Assembly (NCBI GenBank): GCA_023014335.1
Contig: JAECYW010000007.1
Coordinates: forward strand, 248,001-312,000
DNA: 64,000 nucleotides
Reading direction: 5' to 3'
From: Galerina marginata
Taxonomy: Eukaryota > Basidiomycota > Agaricomycetes > Agaricales > Galerinaceae
Numbering within the stretch: position 1 is the stretch's first letter; each line of letters opens with the position of its first letter. The notes under the pieces are model-generated. The model saw only the letters and a list, made by a program, of their open reading frames with translations. It ran no database searches and was not told the origin of the DNA. The position numbers and the translations under genes are program-made. Positions 1 to 11,976 of the stretch are shown here, in pieces.

Positions 1-1364
1 CGCACTTCAATTACTCGATAAATTGGATGAAGCGCATTCCAATCTCCCGGATGTCGATAAACGCAAGAAATTCCTGAAGCTGATTTTGCGTGCTATCTTG
101 AACTATCATATCATCCCGACAGATGGTTATGACAGTGGCGCATTGGCTAATAACTTGACATACCCATCCAACCTCGCCATTCCGGGTGCTTTCGACGGCA
201 AACCGTTGCGGCTGAGGGTTGCCCAAACGTATATTCCTCCAGCCACCACCGTTAATTTTTACACGAGGATTGTTCAGTCCAACATCGAAGCCTCCAATGG
301 TATCCTTTTTTCGCTTCTGAAAGATCTTCAAAAATAGCTAATCAAAAAAAATGTTTGACCCAGGTGTCATCCACGTCGTCGATCACCCGCTTCTCCCTCC
401 TCCTTCGATATTTCAAGAATTGTACATGTCCTCTGGAGTTTTCTCTATTTTGGTGACTGATTTTTTACGCTCATTTCAATCTCGTGCTAATTGCAGCGAC
501 AGACTTCAACCCTTCAGCGGTCCCATCTTACTCATAACCTTGACCTTCGTTGGGTTCGAGAGAAGGGCCTTATTGGCGCCTCGCTGGTAACCGTGTTCGC
601 TCCGACCAACAAGGCATTCCTGTCCTTGCCCAAAAAACTTCGCCTCTTCTTGTTTTCTCCATTCGGAGAAAGAGTACTGAAAAAATTGTTACAATACCAC
701 ATTGTTCCAGGCGCAGTTGTGCATTCAAGTTTGGCATATCCACTCTAATACCTTGTTTCGATATTTGACACCCATACGATTGCAGACTACATCCATCATA
801 AACACTCTCACAAGGCTCCAGTTTCATATTCTCCGTATTCGACGCTTGATCAAGGCCATGATCTCCACTCTGGAGGTCAAGAGCGAAAAGCGAAGCTTAT
901 GCCCTGGATCAAGAAGTTCGATTTCAATCAAACTGAGATGAAAGCCTTGTCTAACGTTTGCATGTAGGTTTGCGCCTGCCAGGCGAACAGCAGATGACGA
1001 TAATGATCACAAACCTCACGTGGAACCTATAATATTCGTCAATCTTACACTTGAGACCTTGTTGCCAAATCACACCATCCAGGCCTATATTTTGCAGAAT
1101 AAGATCAACGTCCCCTTTCCTGGTCCGAAGAACCCATACATAATCGACACCAAGATCCTCGTGAATCATCACCCAGCTGTAGTAGTTGATGTTGTTGGTC
1201 TAAATGGTGCTATTCACGCCATCGACAGAGTGCTTGACCCACGAGGGTCGCGCCGTGGTCATCGCCACCATCATCGCCACCTTGAAGTTGAAGATGACCG
1301 AGCTGACGATGTATGGGTTGACTGGGAAAATTGGTTGCCTCAGTGGGCAGAGGAGAGCGATTAA
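1..1364 (+). CDS. Fasciclin (FAS1) domain protein, 5' truncated by window edge
   Basis: Three-part open frame joined across at least two short introns (about 300-363 and 453-502), with further introns probable between 750 and 1020. The pieces carry typical FAS1 blocks: an H-I-I-P block near 110, VTVFAPTNKAF near 590-625, and LLQYHIVPGAVVHS near 690-725. The last block ends GLNGAIHAIDRVL near 1200-1235, which matches the closing strand of a FAS1 domain. At least two FAS1 domains are therefore present. The C-terminus is rich in His and acidic residues and stops at TAA 1362-1364. FAS1 proteins are usually secreted or membrane-anchored adhesion proteins; the N-terminus that would show a signal peptide lies outside the window. 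It is convergent with MOD5, 162 bases away. Confidence 0.8.
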
Positions 1365-1526
1365 TGCTTTCTATGGTTCAATTGATGTGTGAAGGTAGGC
1401 ACCTTTTACTCTCACGAAATTTGTATTATGTTTGCTGTTTGTAGTATGATAAATATATGTTGTGCATTCAACAGAATAATTAAAGCGAGGACGACACCAA
1501 AAACTATTGCCAGTTTCTTTGCCAGT

Positions 1527-3319
1527 TCATTTTCCGGTAGAATCTGTGAGGCCGTATTCTTTTTCCTCCTTAGCTAGTTTAGCCGCAAGGCGTCGATGAC
1601 TGCGGGTGTTCTGATGAATGCCCCATTCTGAGCCTTCCTCGATCATGATGGGTCGATCATCCTGTGTTGTACATACTGGGCAGATGCGTCTCTTCCTGGC
1701 TTGCAGCACTGATGTCGGACTTGTAACGTATGAATAAAGCATTGTGGAGACGAGAGTATATACACTCACTTGACGTCTCTGCGTTCCACACTCAGCATTT
1801 TAGATGCTATGGTTGATAGGGATTTGGGGTCGGGCAGGGGGGTACGACCAATGAATGCTAGAAAGGTCATCTGTTGATTGACTTTAATAACTTATCCAGG
1901 TACATGGCCTACCGTCCTGAATCCGAGTCGCCGGAATTTGTACATTTTTTGACCAATTCTCGCCTAACACTGTAGCAAATTCTTGCCTATTGATTAAGCT
2001 CGCAATCAGCTTTACACACCTGTTGCATCCAACAAATAGAAGGGGACGATATTTTCTTCCGAATTTGCGGCATCAACAGCGGGAATTAGCTTATTTCTGA
2101 TCCACGAAATCTGCCTCTTGGCATATTGTCGCGTGGAGATTTTCATACGTTCTTCAGCTTCTTTGAAGGAAGAATCGGATGGTGCTTCCAGATAGCCGCA
2201 GAATTCCTTGTAGCCTGGAGCAGAATTAGCGACAATAGTTTCTTGAAGGTTGTAGAATACCTATGGATTGATAGACGCCAAGGGTGTAGTCCGCGTTCGA
2301 TGGATACTCAGGATTGCTCGGTAAACTAGTTTCAGCTAACTGGCGTAAGCCCTTCACCTCATCGACCAGTCCTTGCTAAAAAAATGTTTTGGCCTTGGTT
2401 GGTAATTCATGCCAATGATTCGCACCAAAATCATGTCGTCTACACGGACGTCAAGTCTACCACCTAATTCAGCAGATTCGGCATACAGCCAGAAACACAA
2501 TGTGCAAAATCTGAATAAACATTGAGTTCTTATCATTACTGACGGAACGCATTAGACTGACCTCGGTTTGCTATCTAATATTGAAGTAGATTGTTCGAAG
2601 ATGATTTCACTTGGACGTTTACCAGATTCTTTCATGATTTCCAGACTTCTCAACACCTTTCGTGTATCCTTCCAATGCCACCTCTGGGACACAACAGGGT
2701 CCAAAGTTGACAAGAGTGTGTGAAGCTTGAAGGCTTCCTCAGGGTCTGTTTTGGCTGATGGCGCATCTCGAGGAAGGTTTTCCAGCAATAAAACGAGCTC
2801 TGGGGGTAGAGAACCTATCGATGTTTTAAGTTCTTCAGACCAAGGAACTGTCGAACTCCGTGGAACAGAGGCTTCTTTCGGAACCAAACGATTTGGAAAG
2901 ATGAGATGTTGAATCCAATAGGCCGTCCCTCCAACGATGATGGGCAATTCATCATTTTCATGCATTTCATCTATCTACGAGACAGGTTCGATACTCAGCT
3001 ATGCGGAGATGATGCGCATCTGACTGACCAGCTTTATAGTATCCTGCACCCATTCACCGACGACATATTGCTCCCCTGGTTGCTTAAAGTCCATCAACAG
3101 ATGGGGAACACCTTGTCGTTCGTGTTCCGGGACTTTATTGGTGATCACATCCAGGCCTTTGTAAACTTGCATAGAATCTGCATTGATTACCTTGGCGCGT
3201 CTCCAGCGAGATGTATTACCGCTTTTGTTAATGTGCAATGCTAGCTCGATGGCCAGCTTGGATTTTCCAACTCCAGTAGTGCCGCATATAGCCACAATGG
3301 GACGAAAAGGAAGAGCCAT
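1527..3319 (-). CDS. MOD5: tRNA dimethylallyltransferase (isopentenyltransferase), MOD5/MiaA family
   Basis: Adds a dimethylallyl group from DMAPP to the N6 of A37 in tRNAs that read UNN codons (family knowledge). The N-terminus after ATG 3319 holds the P-loop CGTTGVGKSKLAIELA, followed by INADSMQVYKGLDVITNK and GVPHLLMDF. The next exon has VGGTAYWIQHLIFPN and, near 2650, the WHWKDTRKVLRSLEI block. The core continues as RLDVRVDDM near 2440, YKEFCGYLEA near 2195, and the RQYAKRQISWIRNKLIP block near 2110. A last exon (about 1527-1710) encodes CPVC, then W, H, R and H in the spacing of the matrin-type C2H2 zinc finger found in eukaryotic MOD5/TRIT1. The C-terminal introns were inferred by reading frame. 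Convergent with the FAS1 gene and divergent from MRPL15. An in-frame ATG upstream at 3517 is discussed as a finding. Confidence 0.88.
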
Positions 3320-3604
3320 CGAAGCCAGAAAGAAGAAAGTATTAATCCTACAGTATTCCAATACTTGATGTATTGATCGCAGAGGGTTTTCAATAATCAG
3401 GTCAATAGGGAATAGGTTGAGCACTGAGCAGAAGGTTTCACTGCCAGCTTGGCTGGTACGCGTTGTTTGGTAGTGACCTGACAGAAAAACATAGGCAGGA
3501 GTCGAGTTTGCTTTCATCTTTCTGCAGTTGACTGTTGACCTCTTCGCCCAAATATCTTTCAAGCCTATTCGTTATAATTTTAACAGCCTTGTCTCAGCTT
3601 TATC

Positions 3605-4544
3605 ATGGCCTCAAGGATTCGTACAGCTCGTGTGTCCCTTGCTAATTTGAAACCTGCTCCTGGGTCCCAACAAAATGTCAGGACACTTCTTCTAACTTAT
3701 CTCTCTCATTTTAATATCCTCATCAGCAAAAACGAGTCGGCCGGGGCCAAGGCTCGGGATATGGAGGAACTGCTGGTCGCGGTGCCAATGGCCAAAAGTC
3801 TCGTTCTGGTCCAGGAATAAGACCTGGATTCGAAGGAGGGCAGACGCCTATCACAAAATTATTCCCGAAGCGAGGCTTCGTGAACCAGTATGTTGCACTT
3901 ATTCGAAACACCATTCTGCTTTCTGATTCTTCTCAGTAACGAGAAAACTTATGCACCGGTAAATCTCGACAGAATTCAGCATTGGATAGACCAAGGACGC
4001 TTGAGCTCGTCACCGGAAAACCCTATAACTGCGCGAGATTTGCTCCGTAGTGGGTGTGTTCACAACGTACACGATGGAATCAAGGTGCTGGGAGATGTGA
4101 GTCGTTGGAAACACAAGCTGTGATCAATATTCACCTCAACATGGCGTTCTAGGGTGCCCAACATCTCAAAACACCTATCTATATTATTGCCTCGAGGGCC
4201 AGCAAGAGTGCAATAGACGCAATTGAAAAAAATGGTGGAAAGGTGGTTTGCAAGTATTACAACAACCTTGCATTACAGGATTGCGTGGAAGGGCGGATAG
4301 ACAGAATATCAGCCGCTCCTACACGCCGGGAAGATATCAGTAAGTCGTTTTGTGGTCCCGAATTTGACGAACTGCAACTTAGAGATGTTTAGTTTGGTAT
4401 GGGAAGCATAGACATCGGGGTTTCATGTCGCCGGCGACCCTTAATTCTTTAGAAGGTATGCCGTTTGTCGAAGAGCGTTGGAAGCTGTTATCAAGCGAAT
4501 TGGGTCGGTGGAAAAAGCAGGAAATCGAAGAACAAAAAAAGTAG
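3605..4544 (+). CDS. MRPL10: Mitochondrial large-subunit ribosomal protein uL15m
   Basis: Subunit of the mitochondrial 54S ribosome. The first exon begins [20 protein letters not shown]; after an intron the diagnostic uL15 block is read as [15 protein letters not shown] near 3740-3785, then [19 protein letters not shown] near 3825-3880. A further exon has [17 protein letters not shown] and the later part ends [12 protein letters not shown] before TAG 4542-4544. The basic N-terminus fits a mitochondrial targeting sequence. At least four introns are needed. The stop lies only 19 bases from the stop of PRP38 on the other strand, so the two transcripts must overlap at their 3' ends. The start is 285 bases from the MOD5 start on the other strand. 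Confidence 0.88.
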
Positions 4545-4563
4545 TGCAACTATTGATACAGCG

Positions 4564-5574
4564 TTATGTTGGTATATCCACGTCCATATTATTTTCTGAA
4601 TTCCTGCCTGTTGAAGGAGTGCGAGATAACGACCTCGAAGGACTCCGAGAAACATATCTTGAGCCTGTTTCGGACGGGGTTCTGCTTCTGCTTCTGCTTC
4701 TGTCAGAGTTGATGCTCTGACTTCTGCTTCTGCTACGACCCCTGCCCGGACTGCCACTCCTGCTCCTACTCCCGCTTCCCTCGCTTTCATGATCACTCTC
4801 ACCCTCCATGGCAGCAAGCAAACGGCTTTTTCGAGGGCCAAGTTCTCCATTCTCTTCCAGCACCTGTCTTTTGGCTATTCGAGGCATGATGATATCACAA
4901 ACCCTCTCCTCTGTCAATAGACTGTATATAAACTCGTCCATGAACACTAACGAATACCCGCCTGGTGGTCACTTTATCAGAAACTGGGCGAAATAAAGAT
5001 ATGAAAACAACTTCTCACTCATGTTTCTCATTCTTAATTTGCGATAATCTTTGAGTAGGGGCTCCAACAGCTCGTATACGTCGACTGCTCGGAATGTCAT
5101 GCGAATATAGAGAGCAGCAAGAGCCCGTAGATACCTGACGTGTCTTAAGTCATCTTTTAAGAATAAATATCAGTTGGCTACATACTTGAATTCTTCAGCT
5201 CGCAGATATTCAACCAGGATTTCCTTCTCTGGTTGGATTTGCAATAGCTTGAGTAGAAGGCATAGGAATTCTGTGGGCCTTTGGTTCCCATAAACACCAC
5301 CAATAAACCGAGAATCAATAGCTTTGTCGATGAGGGATTCCGCTGAATAAATATGTGTAAGTTTAGGAATATAAAGGGGACAGGAAAGATATAACCTGTC
5401 AGAGCAAAGCAATGCTCTTTCCAATATGTTGATTCATAAATTCTGTTTCGAATGACGGTTTCCACTAAGAACTAAAAAAAAATCAGCAGAACCAGGTTAT
5501 ATACGAAGAACTATTCATACCTGAGGATTCTGCCCATGGATTGCTTGTGCACCACTAATGGTTGTATTGGCCAT
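4564..5574 (-). CDS. PRP38: Pre-mRNA-splicing factor 38 (PRP38 family)
   Basis: Component of the U4/U6.U5 tri-snRNP needed for spliceosome activation (family knowledge). Starting at ATG 5574 the exons read MANTTISGAQAIHGQNPQ, then VETVIRNRIYESTYWKEHCF, AESLIDKAIDSRFIGGVYGN, PTEFLCLLLKLLQIQPEKEI and EEFKYLRALAALYIRMTF, which is the conserved PRP38 core. The last exon has FMDEFIYSLLTEERVCDIIM followed by PRIAKRQVLEENG. The C-terminal tail (about 4564-4810) is a run of Ser-Arg and Arg-Ser dipeptides, an RS domain like that of metazoan PRP38 and SR proteins and absent from budding yeast Prp38 (family knowledge). Confidence 0.92.
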
Positions 5575-6544
5575 GATGACAGTTGACAACGACTGTTTGG
5601 CTGTGATTGACGACTATCTTGTTCCTCTCTCCTCTTGGTTGCTCAGCGCTCAGCACTCAGTATTCATACGAGATACGTAGTATCCCTTTGGTGTCTTGGT
5701 TTTTAGCTCATCTTGAGTCTTGAGATTCTAGATTTTTTTTTAGGTATCTGTACATTGCTAATTATCTGGACGATAATGGCCCGGTCTTTGCATATTTGAT
5801 ATCTGCCTTGCCCTGCAGATGATTCATTTCGATTTCAAAGAGACCAAGGCACAGCGGACTGTGCTACCCGAGTGATTTGTTACTAGTCCTAGAGGGACCT
5901 CTCCTACCATCTTAGGAAGCCATTATTCCGTGCATTTGACTTGTCCAACTTTTTTGCCTAACTCAAACCGAGTCAAGGTACGTACAATTTAGCAGAAACC
6001 ACGTAGGTTGGTTACTGACTGTCCATTCCCCAGCCCGTACTTTTATACATTGTGGAGTGTTTATATCACTGGCAATAGGATATTGACAAACGTTCCTAAC
6101 CAAGAACCAAGAACCACGAGTCACGACGAAAAACGACCTCTCGACTTGAGCGCATAACCTGTCGGCTTTCATCCGTGTCCTCTGCGTCCTCTGTTTGATT
6201 TAATGCTGAAAACAGGTCATCGGGATTTCTCTACGTCGTCGACACGGACCAGGAAGCCTGCTGACAAGGCGCAGTCCAAGTAACTGAGTTGTTTGAAGAC
6301 AGGCTGGTCTATGACGATAACGGCCGCCTGGAGGAGTGGACAGTGTTCTATACTTGTTTCTACGTAGACTAGAAGAATATGCAGTGCTTTTAATCAGGAG
6401 TGCAAATGTGTCAAGTGCGGAGGCGACATTTATGTATCACCAAGTAGTGCCAATGGGCCTGACCTGATTTGTCCGCTTGTTCCCTACCCCCTTCTCCGTT
6501 GCCGTCGTTTTTGAAAGCTCCCTCGTTTTCTCTTTCTCGAGAGG
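5575..6544. other. Intergenic region between divergent PRP38 and PHD-protein genes
   Basis: About 970 bases, the largest clearly non-coding gap outside the transposon-like element. Open frames here are short and show no recognisable product. It contains T-rich and pyrimidine-rich tracts near 5690-5750 and just before the start at 6545 (6485-6540), which is common in basidiomycete promoters and 5' leaders. It presumably holds two promoters or a long 5' leader. I see no tRNA, repeat or further gene. Confidence 0.5.
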
Positions 6545-9500
6545 ATGGCTACGACGGCGAGTTTACCAGCATACATGCTGCCAGGTGTTGCGGTTCATCA
6601 GCCACCTCATCTTGAGGGTGATGCCAGTCTTGCTACTGAAATTCTGCCAGGGCCTCCGTCTTCCGCTTCTCTCCAGCAGAGCGCTCTAAAACGCGATCCT
6701 AGGAAACCTTCAATGGCCTATTCCTATCTTCCGCCGTCTGATCCTGGATCCACGTATTCTGGACTTACGCATGGGACTTTAATTGGGCAGGACCTTGAAG
6801 GCCCTCGCTCCAAGCGATCCAGAGTCGACAAAGGGTGAGTGCCGATTTTTTCTCCATACCTCTGAAAAAATATATGCTCATCCGCTTGTCTCCCGCTTGA
6901 TCTATTGCCTTGGTATTCAACTCGCTTTTCGCAATGCTGACTCCTGATGCTCATCCAGAACTGCGACTGGTCGCGCTCAACGAGCGTCTGCTCGCAATCA
7001 AGGCAGCAATACAGCACCTGCCTTGGAACCCTCAGTTCACATGGACACTGCAACAAGCTCGCTGTCGCAGCCCATTATCTTAGACTCGGACTCAGCCACT
7101 GCACCTATGGACAAAGAGCCGTCTATTTCACGGTCAAATTCGTCTCTCAACCTGCTGGATCCCCCTCCCCCCCCTAGCACGAGTGGCAGACCTAAGAGGA
7201 AAGACAAAGGGAAGGCGAAAGAAGTGGATACTCCTCCTCTACGGGTGAAGGAGGAACCGAAGTCATTCTCGCTGCTTACACCAGAGCCACCGAGTAACCT
7301 TGTGAGTAACCTTTTCCGCCACTTCCGCCCGTGTCCTCACTTTCTCCAATTAGCTCAACAACGAGGACCATTGCTCTGCTTGTCGTTCTTATGGATCCCT
7401 GGTTTATTGTGATGGTTGCCCCCGAGCATTTCACTTTTGGTGCCTGGATCCTCCGATGGAGAATGTTGATGATGATGGGGATGCTCGGTGGTTCTGTTCC
7501 ACGTGTGTGGCTCGCAAGGTGATTACAACATTGATTTTGACTTCATCTACCACTCACATTGACCATGGCTCGACAGCACCCACCTCGCAGGCCCCCACCG
7601 TCCCTGTTGTCCTCTCTCATTCATCACCTACAGGTTTCAAACCCAGTGGAGTTTCAACTTCCTGAGGATGTCAGAACCTTCTTCAAAGATGGTCAGTGCA
7701 CCCTATTTCGTAACATCACAAGTTCTCAGACTTTCCCGCCAGTTACCTCCGGGCCAAAAGGGAATTATGTTGATAACTCTGAAATCAAACCCCCTCGTCT
7801 AAAGTAAATGACCTATCTTTTGCGGTCTATTCTTTGCTCATAGTTGTGGACAGTCGCCATGGTCAATTAGAGGAGCGAGACCCATTTCGTCTTCGAGATA
7901 GGAACGGTGGACCCGTCCTCTGCTTTCAATGCGGATTGTCGGCCCTTCCGAATAGTCTCACCGTCTCTGCCCCTGCTGCAAAGCGAGCCAGGAGGTCCAC
8001 TTCCAAAGCAGGATCCCCAGATGCTTGGAAAAGTATTGTTTCTTGTGATTACTGTAACTTGCACTGGCACATGGATTGCCTCGATCCTCCGCTTTTGACT
8101 TTACCCCCGTTTAACAAGAAGTGGATGTGTCCAAATCACGCCGAACGAGTCCTGGTAAGCTTTGGATTATTAGCTTCAAACGACATCTTATTGTTGTCTT
8201 TGCAGCCACCTAAGCGCCGTATTCCAAAGCAACATATGCATCCAATCGATATTTCGAAACCACGTCAATACAACAATGGTAACATAGAAGTTATCCATCC
8301 AGAATACTCGTCAACGGTGCCGAAACCCGCTGTTGCGGTGGATGAGGTTCTCATTAATGGGCGTCGATATCGGGTTCCTGAACGAATCATCATTCTTGAC
8401 TTCTGGAATAAACTTAATAAATGGGACGAGCATATCCCGAAGTGAGTCTGAACCCCCCTTCCCCCTTGTACATTGTTCTAATTCTATACAGAGATGTCGA
8501 CATAGCTTCCGGAATGTCCTCTCCTCTCACGTCTCTAAGCTCCCTCGACGATTCCGACGAACGCATGATGTCACCACCTGGGCAACGGGATATTGAGCTC
8601 GACGAAATATCTGCAGCACAGGTACGACTTCGTGGCGAATCCTTGATTGCACTTACCAATGTACCTTTCCAGTTGCTGTGTGACATGTCTATGGCTAGAA
8701 GATCGGAACCTTCCCACATTCGTGGCAATGGCAGTCTTGGCAAAAAACTGATTGAGCAAAGTGTACAGACCGACCATGAACCTCCCAAACCCCCAGTAAT
8801 AAAGAATAAGGTCGGACGGCCCAGAAAGGTACGGCGTCTTATATGATGTTCCATGTCTGCACTGTGTTTACGTGGGGAATAGTATCCTCTTGCATCAGAA
8901 CCGATAACAAATGGTGTTGGGAAACGTCTTCCGAATCGATCCACGGAATCCACCAATCCTTCAGCTGTCACGATATCCGCTGTGAGGAGGAGGCGAACAT
9001 CACAGGTGGTGCCAGAAGCAAGCACCCGGGAATTGCGGTCCAGAAGCCGGAATCATGTCAACGAGACACCACTAACAAGCGTATCTTCTCGTGTAATGTT
9101 TTTTTCGTTTCTCGGTGCATTCACTTATTGATTTTTTTTCTGGCATCAGAGCTCGGTTAGGCAGCTTGATGATTCTATGCCGTCTACCACTCCTGCAGCA
9201 AACAACCAATCGAAAGGAAAATTTGTGAACGTGAAGGTTTGCACCTTCCCCCTTCCCCATTCATAAAGCTTCTAATAACTGAGATCATGAAACCTAGTTG
9301 GAAGAAATTGAGAGTCCTTCGCTTATGAGTGCCTCTTTTTCTGAACTTTCTGTTGCATCGTCTAGCGGAATTTCAAAGGTACGGGTATTTCAATGGCCTG
9401 GTTGCTTGATTTCATTTATAACACGATCCAGACTCCCCGATCGACGCGTACACCTCGCCAGGCGAAACCTAAAGATGGCGACTCGCCTACCAAGGATACA

Positions 9501-9827
9501 AAGGAGAAAAGGGGCAGGAAGCGGAAAATTCGAGATGACGAATTGCCCGTTGTTGGTGAAAATGGAGTTGAGTCAAATGATCAGCGCGACTCAACCAAAG
9601 GTGGCAAGGAGACATCTGAAAAAGATTCAACCAAAACGGTACGGACTCCAAACCGGCAAGGTCAGTTACACGCAGCCAATCAAGACACAACCACCCCGAC
9701 CTCGTCTTCTGCGCCAACCCACTCCTCGTTGTCAATAACGCCTTCCCTCAAGATTCGCTTGCCCCGCCTCAGCAACCTTAATATGTCAAACAACTCTGTT
9801 AATTTAGACACACCCACGCGGCGTTGA
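6545..9827 (+). CDS. Twin PHD-finger protein, Rco1/Cph1-like (Rpd3S histone deacetylase complex)
   Basis: First exon MATTASLPAYMLPGVAV ends at GT 6836. The second exon has Ser/Pro-rich, charged sequence with the basic patch KRKDKGKAKEV. A first PHD finger of C4HC3 type follows (CSACRSYGSLVYCDGCPRAF, then CLDPP and CSTC, about 7365-7510). A second Cys/His module spans about 7918-8140 (CFQCG, CDYCNLHWHMDCLDPP, MCPNHAE). Immediately after it comes PPKRRIPKQHMHPIDI and the VLINGRRYRVPERIIILDFW block (about 8340-8420), which resembles the region between and after the PHD fingers of Rco1 and PHF12. Rco1 is the Rpd3S subunit that helps recognise nucleosomes and suppress transcription inside genes (established for yeast). 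The tail is basic with GRPRK and RGRKRK motifs. Several introns; stop TGA 9825-9827; a possible AATAAA lies at 9838. Confidence 0.75.
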
Positions 9828-9837
9828 CCACGTTTTC

Positions 9838-9843
9838 AATAAA
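9838..9843 (+). terminator. Possible polyadenylation signal of the PHD-protein gene
   Basis: AATAAA begins 11 bases after the stop codon of the Rco1-like gene and before the GAR1 start. Only the hexamer match supports it. Confidence 0.35.
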
Positions 9844-10052
9844 GTTTTTCTGTGGTCGAAAGTACCATAATTTTCCAGTCAATGATTTGTGGCCTCTAAG
9901 TATTTTTAGCGCCTCGGCGTTGCTTACATAATCTTCGATCGAAAGTGCCCAATAATTTCGGTACGACGATGTTGTGTAACCTCCTCCTTTCAGTGTCTTT
10001 TTCGGCGGAGGTCCTCTCTATTCTAACATTTCAGCTTCAATAAATCACCTTC

Positions 10053-10900
10053 ATGAGTCGAGGAGGTTCAAGAGGAGGATTTGGTCGAGGTGGATGTAAG
10101 TCGGTTAGAAAAGCGAATAATTCCTTTTTTAACTGATAGCATGCAGCCCGCGGTGGTGGTAGAGGAGGCTTCCAGCAACGAGATATGGGACCTCCCGATG
10201 AAGTTTTGGGTACGTTAATATATTTAGTCCGATATTCGCGGTGCAATAACTCAGTTTTTCCAAGAAATGGGCACATTCGTCCATGCCGTTGAAGACGAGA
10301 TGCTCTGTTCGTCATCAATGCCGGACAGAGTACCGTACTTCAACGCTCCGATATACTTGCAAAACAAATCACAGATTGGAAAAGTCGATGAAATCCTTGG
10401 ACCTATAAATGAAGTCTATTTCTCCATCAAAATGGGGGACGGAATGGTGGCCAGTAGCTTCAAGGCCGGCGACAAAGTGTTCATCGGCGGTGATAAATTA
10501 CTACCAATAGAGCGATTCTTACCAAAACCAAAAGTTGCCGGAGGTATGTGACCAAGTTTTTCTGTGCAGAGAGTATTGCTTAATAGTGTCGTTGTTCAAA
10601 AGGTGTAACAAGTAAATACCTAATCCCACACAGTGGTCGTCTTTTCTTATGCTGACTTTATCTTCAGAACGGGGTCGAGGCCGTGGAGGACCCCCAGGGC
10701 GCGGTGGGGGTCGTGGAGGCCCAGCTGGGCGAGGAGGATTTCAAAGCAGAGGTGGTCCTAGAGGTGGCTTTAGAGGAGGCTTCTCAGGCGGCCGAGGTGG
10801 GGGTTTTCGAGGTGGACCTTCTGGGGGTGGGGGACGTGGCGGTGGTTTTGGTGGTGGGCGCGGGGGTGGTCGTGGGCGTGGAGGGTTTCGGGGATCATGA
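10053..10900 (+). CDS. GAR1: H/ACA ribonucleoprotein complex subunit GAR1
   Basis: Box H/ACA snoRNP protein for rRNA pseudouridylation and processing. Exon 1 [14 protein letters not shown] and exon 2 make a short N-terminal RGG tract. The core, about 10265-10545, reads [51 protein letters not shown] and [20 protein letters not shown], which is the conserved Gar1 beta-barrel. After an intron the last exon (about 10668-10900) is almost pure RGG/GGR/GGF repeat and ends [10 protein letters not shown] with TGA. The two flanking glycine-arginine-rich domains around a central core are the usual Gar1 layout. Frames +2 and +3 across the G-rich tail are also open but are shadows. Confidence 0.93.
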
Positions 10901-11073
10901 CACGGTTGCCTCGTCCCAACAGCCGTGTCTGGTTAGAATATCACTCGAAGCGTCAGGGATCGTCTCAAAGTTTGACATTATTGGATACACTAGATTATCG
11001 AAGTACATTTGTCAAAAAATCGGTTCTTGCCAAGGCAATCAAGTTAATGGTGTGGAGAATGCTGCCTCGTAAA

Positions 11074-11902
11074 TTAGGGCTTTAAAGACTTCACCTCCAT
11101 AACAATGACCTTGACTCTATGTCCTCGCTCTTGTTGTCGAGATACCGTCTGCAAAATGTTCAGAGTTGCAGCAGAAGAAAAGGAAAGGGGCGTACCTGAT
11201 CCAGTTCATTTGCCAATGCAGATGTGTTCTGCAAAGCTTGTTCAATCCGTTGCTGCCGAAGGACTAGTAATGATTGAGCAATTGAAACGGATGGAACTTC
11301 GCCAGGGCTTAACTTACTGTCTTCCTCGGCGGTTGAATCCTCTTCTGTTATTTCTTCTGATCCAACAGGCAGAAGGGTCGCATCAAGTTCTCGATGGCGT
11401 TCAAGTAATACGGAGAGAGTAGATTCGATCTCTGTTGGGACAGTCCGTCGTGTCTCCGCTATGCGTTTGTGCCACTGTAGCCTCGTGTCAGCTAAAGACC
11501 ATATTCGTCTGTCTAGTGTCTCATCGAATGGATCTGTTTCTGTTTACAAGTTCAAAAGGAAGGTCAAGGCTGATAGCATGATGGGGCCGACCTCGACCAT
11601 TCTCGTCAAGGGATTCGAAATTAGTGCCATTGATACGCAGATTGGGTTGTGCCAGGCTGAATGTCCTCTCTATGAACTAGAATGTAAGGCATAAGATCAC
11701 ACACAACGTGATACGGAGTCAACTGAGCACGAACCTGGTCAAGGTGGGCCATTATCACGTCCGTTTCTTGGGAAAAAGCTTTTGAAGCCGCTATCCGTTC
11801 CTGGAGTTGGGACGTAGCAGCGTCCTTGAAATTGGCGCGTACTTTCTGCCAGTCATGCACTGAGCCGACAGACACGCGCGGAAGGTCCTCTCGACTTTCC
11901 AT
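11074..11902 (-). CDS. Kinetochore protein Mis14/NSL1-like (MIND complex)
   Basis: Start ATG 11902. Spliced by eye with three introns (58, 58 and about 60 bases): exon 1 MESREDLPRVSVGSVHDWQK through MAHLDQ; exon 2 FIERTFSLAQPNLRING to DEN; exon 3 from TDPFDETLDRRIWSLADTRL through WHKRIAETRRTVP into an acidic patch near 11330; exon 4 ends KSLKP. The order of a P-R-I/V-x-V-x-S-x-x-D-W start, an F-I-x-R-x-F...PN-x-R-x-NG block, and PFDE-x-LDRR-x-W-S-L...RR-x-x-P matches fungal Mis14/Nsl1 as I know the family. Mis14 joins the Mis12 complex linking centromeric chromatin to Ndc80 (family knowledge). The second half is likely helical. Only 74 bases separate its start from that of the Nudix gene on the other strand. 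The assignment rests on pattern memory, not a search. Confidence 0.68.
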
Positions 11903-11976
11903 TGCGCAGGTTTACGCCAAGTCGCGTGGAGATAAACATAAGTCGAGCGAGTAACGTGACCGAATTGTCTCAACCA

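Noticed and set aside
8414..9025. 203-codon antisense frame over the PHD-protein gene
   Set aside because: Antisense to exons and introns of the PHD gene, with no recognisable domain.
10683..11072. 129-codon frame on the + strand over the GAR1 tail, rich in Val/Glu/Gly
   Set aside because: It is the shadow of the G-rich RGG repeat of GAR1 in a second frame; it has no start context and its composition is just a frameshifted repeat.
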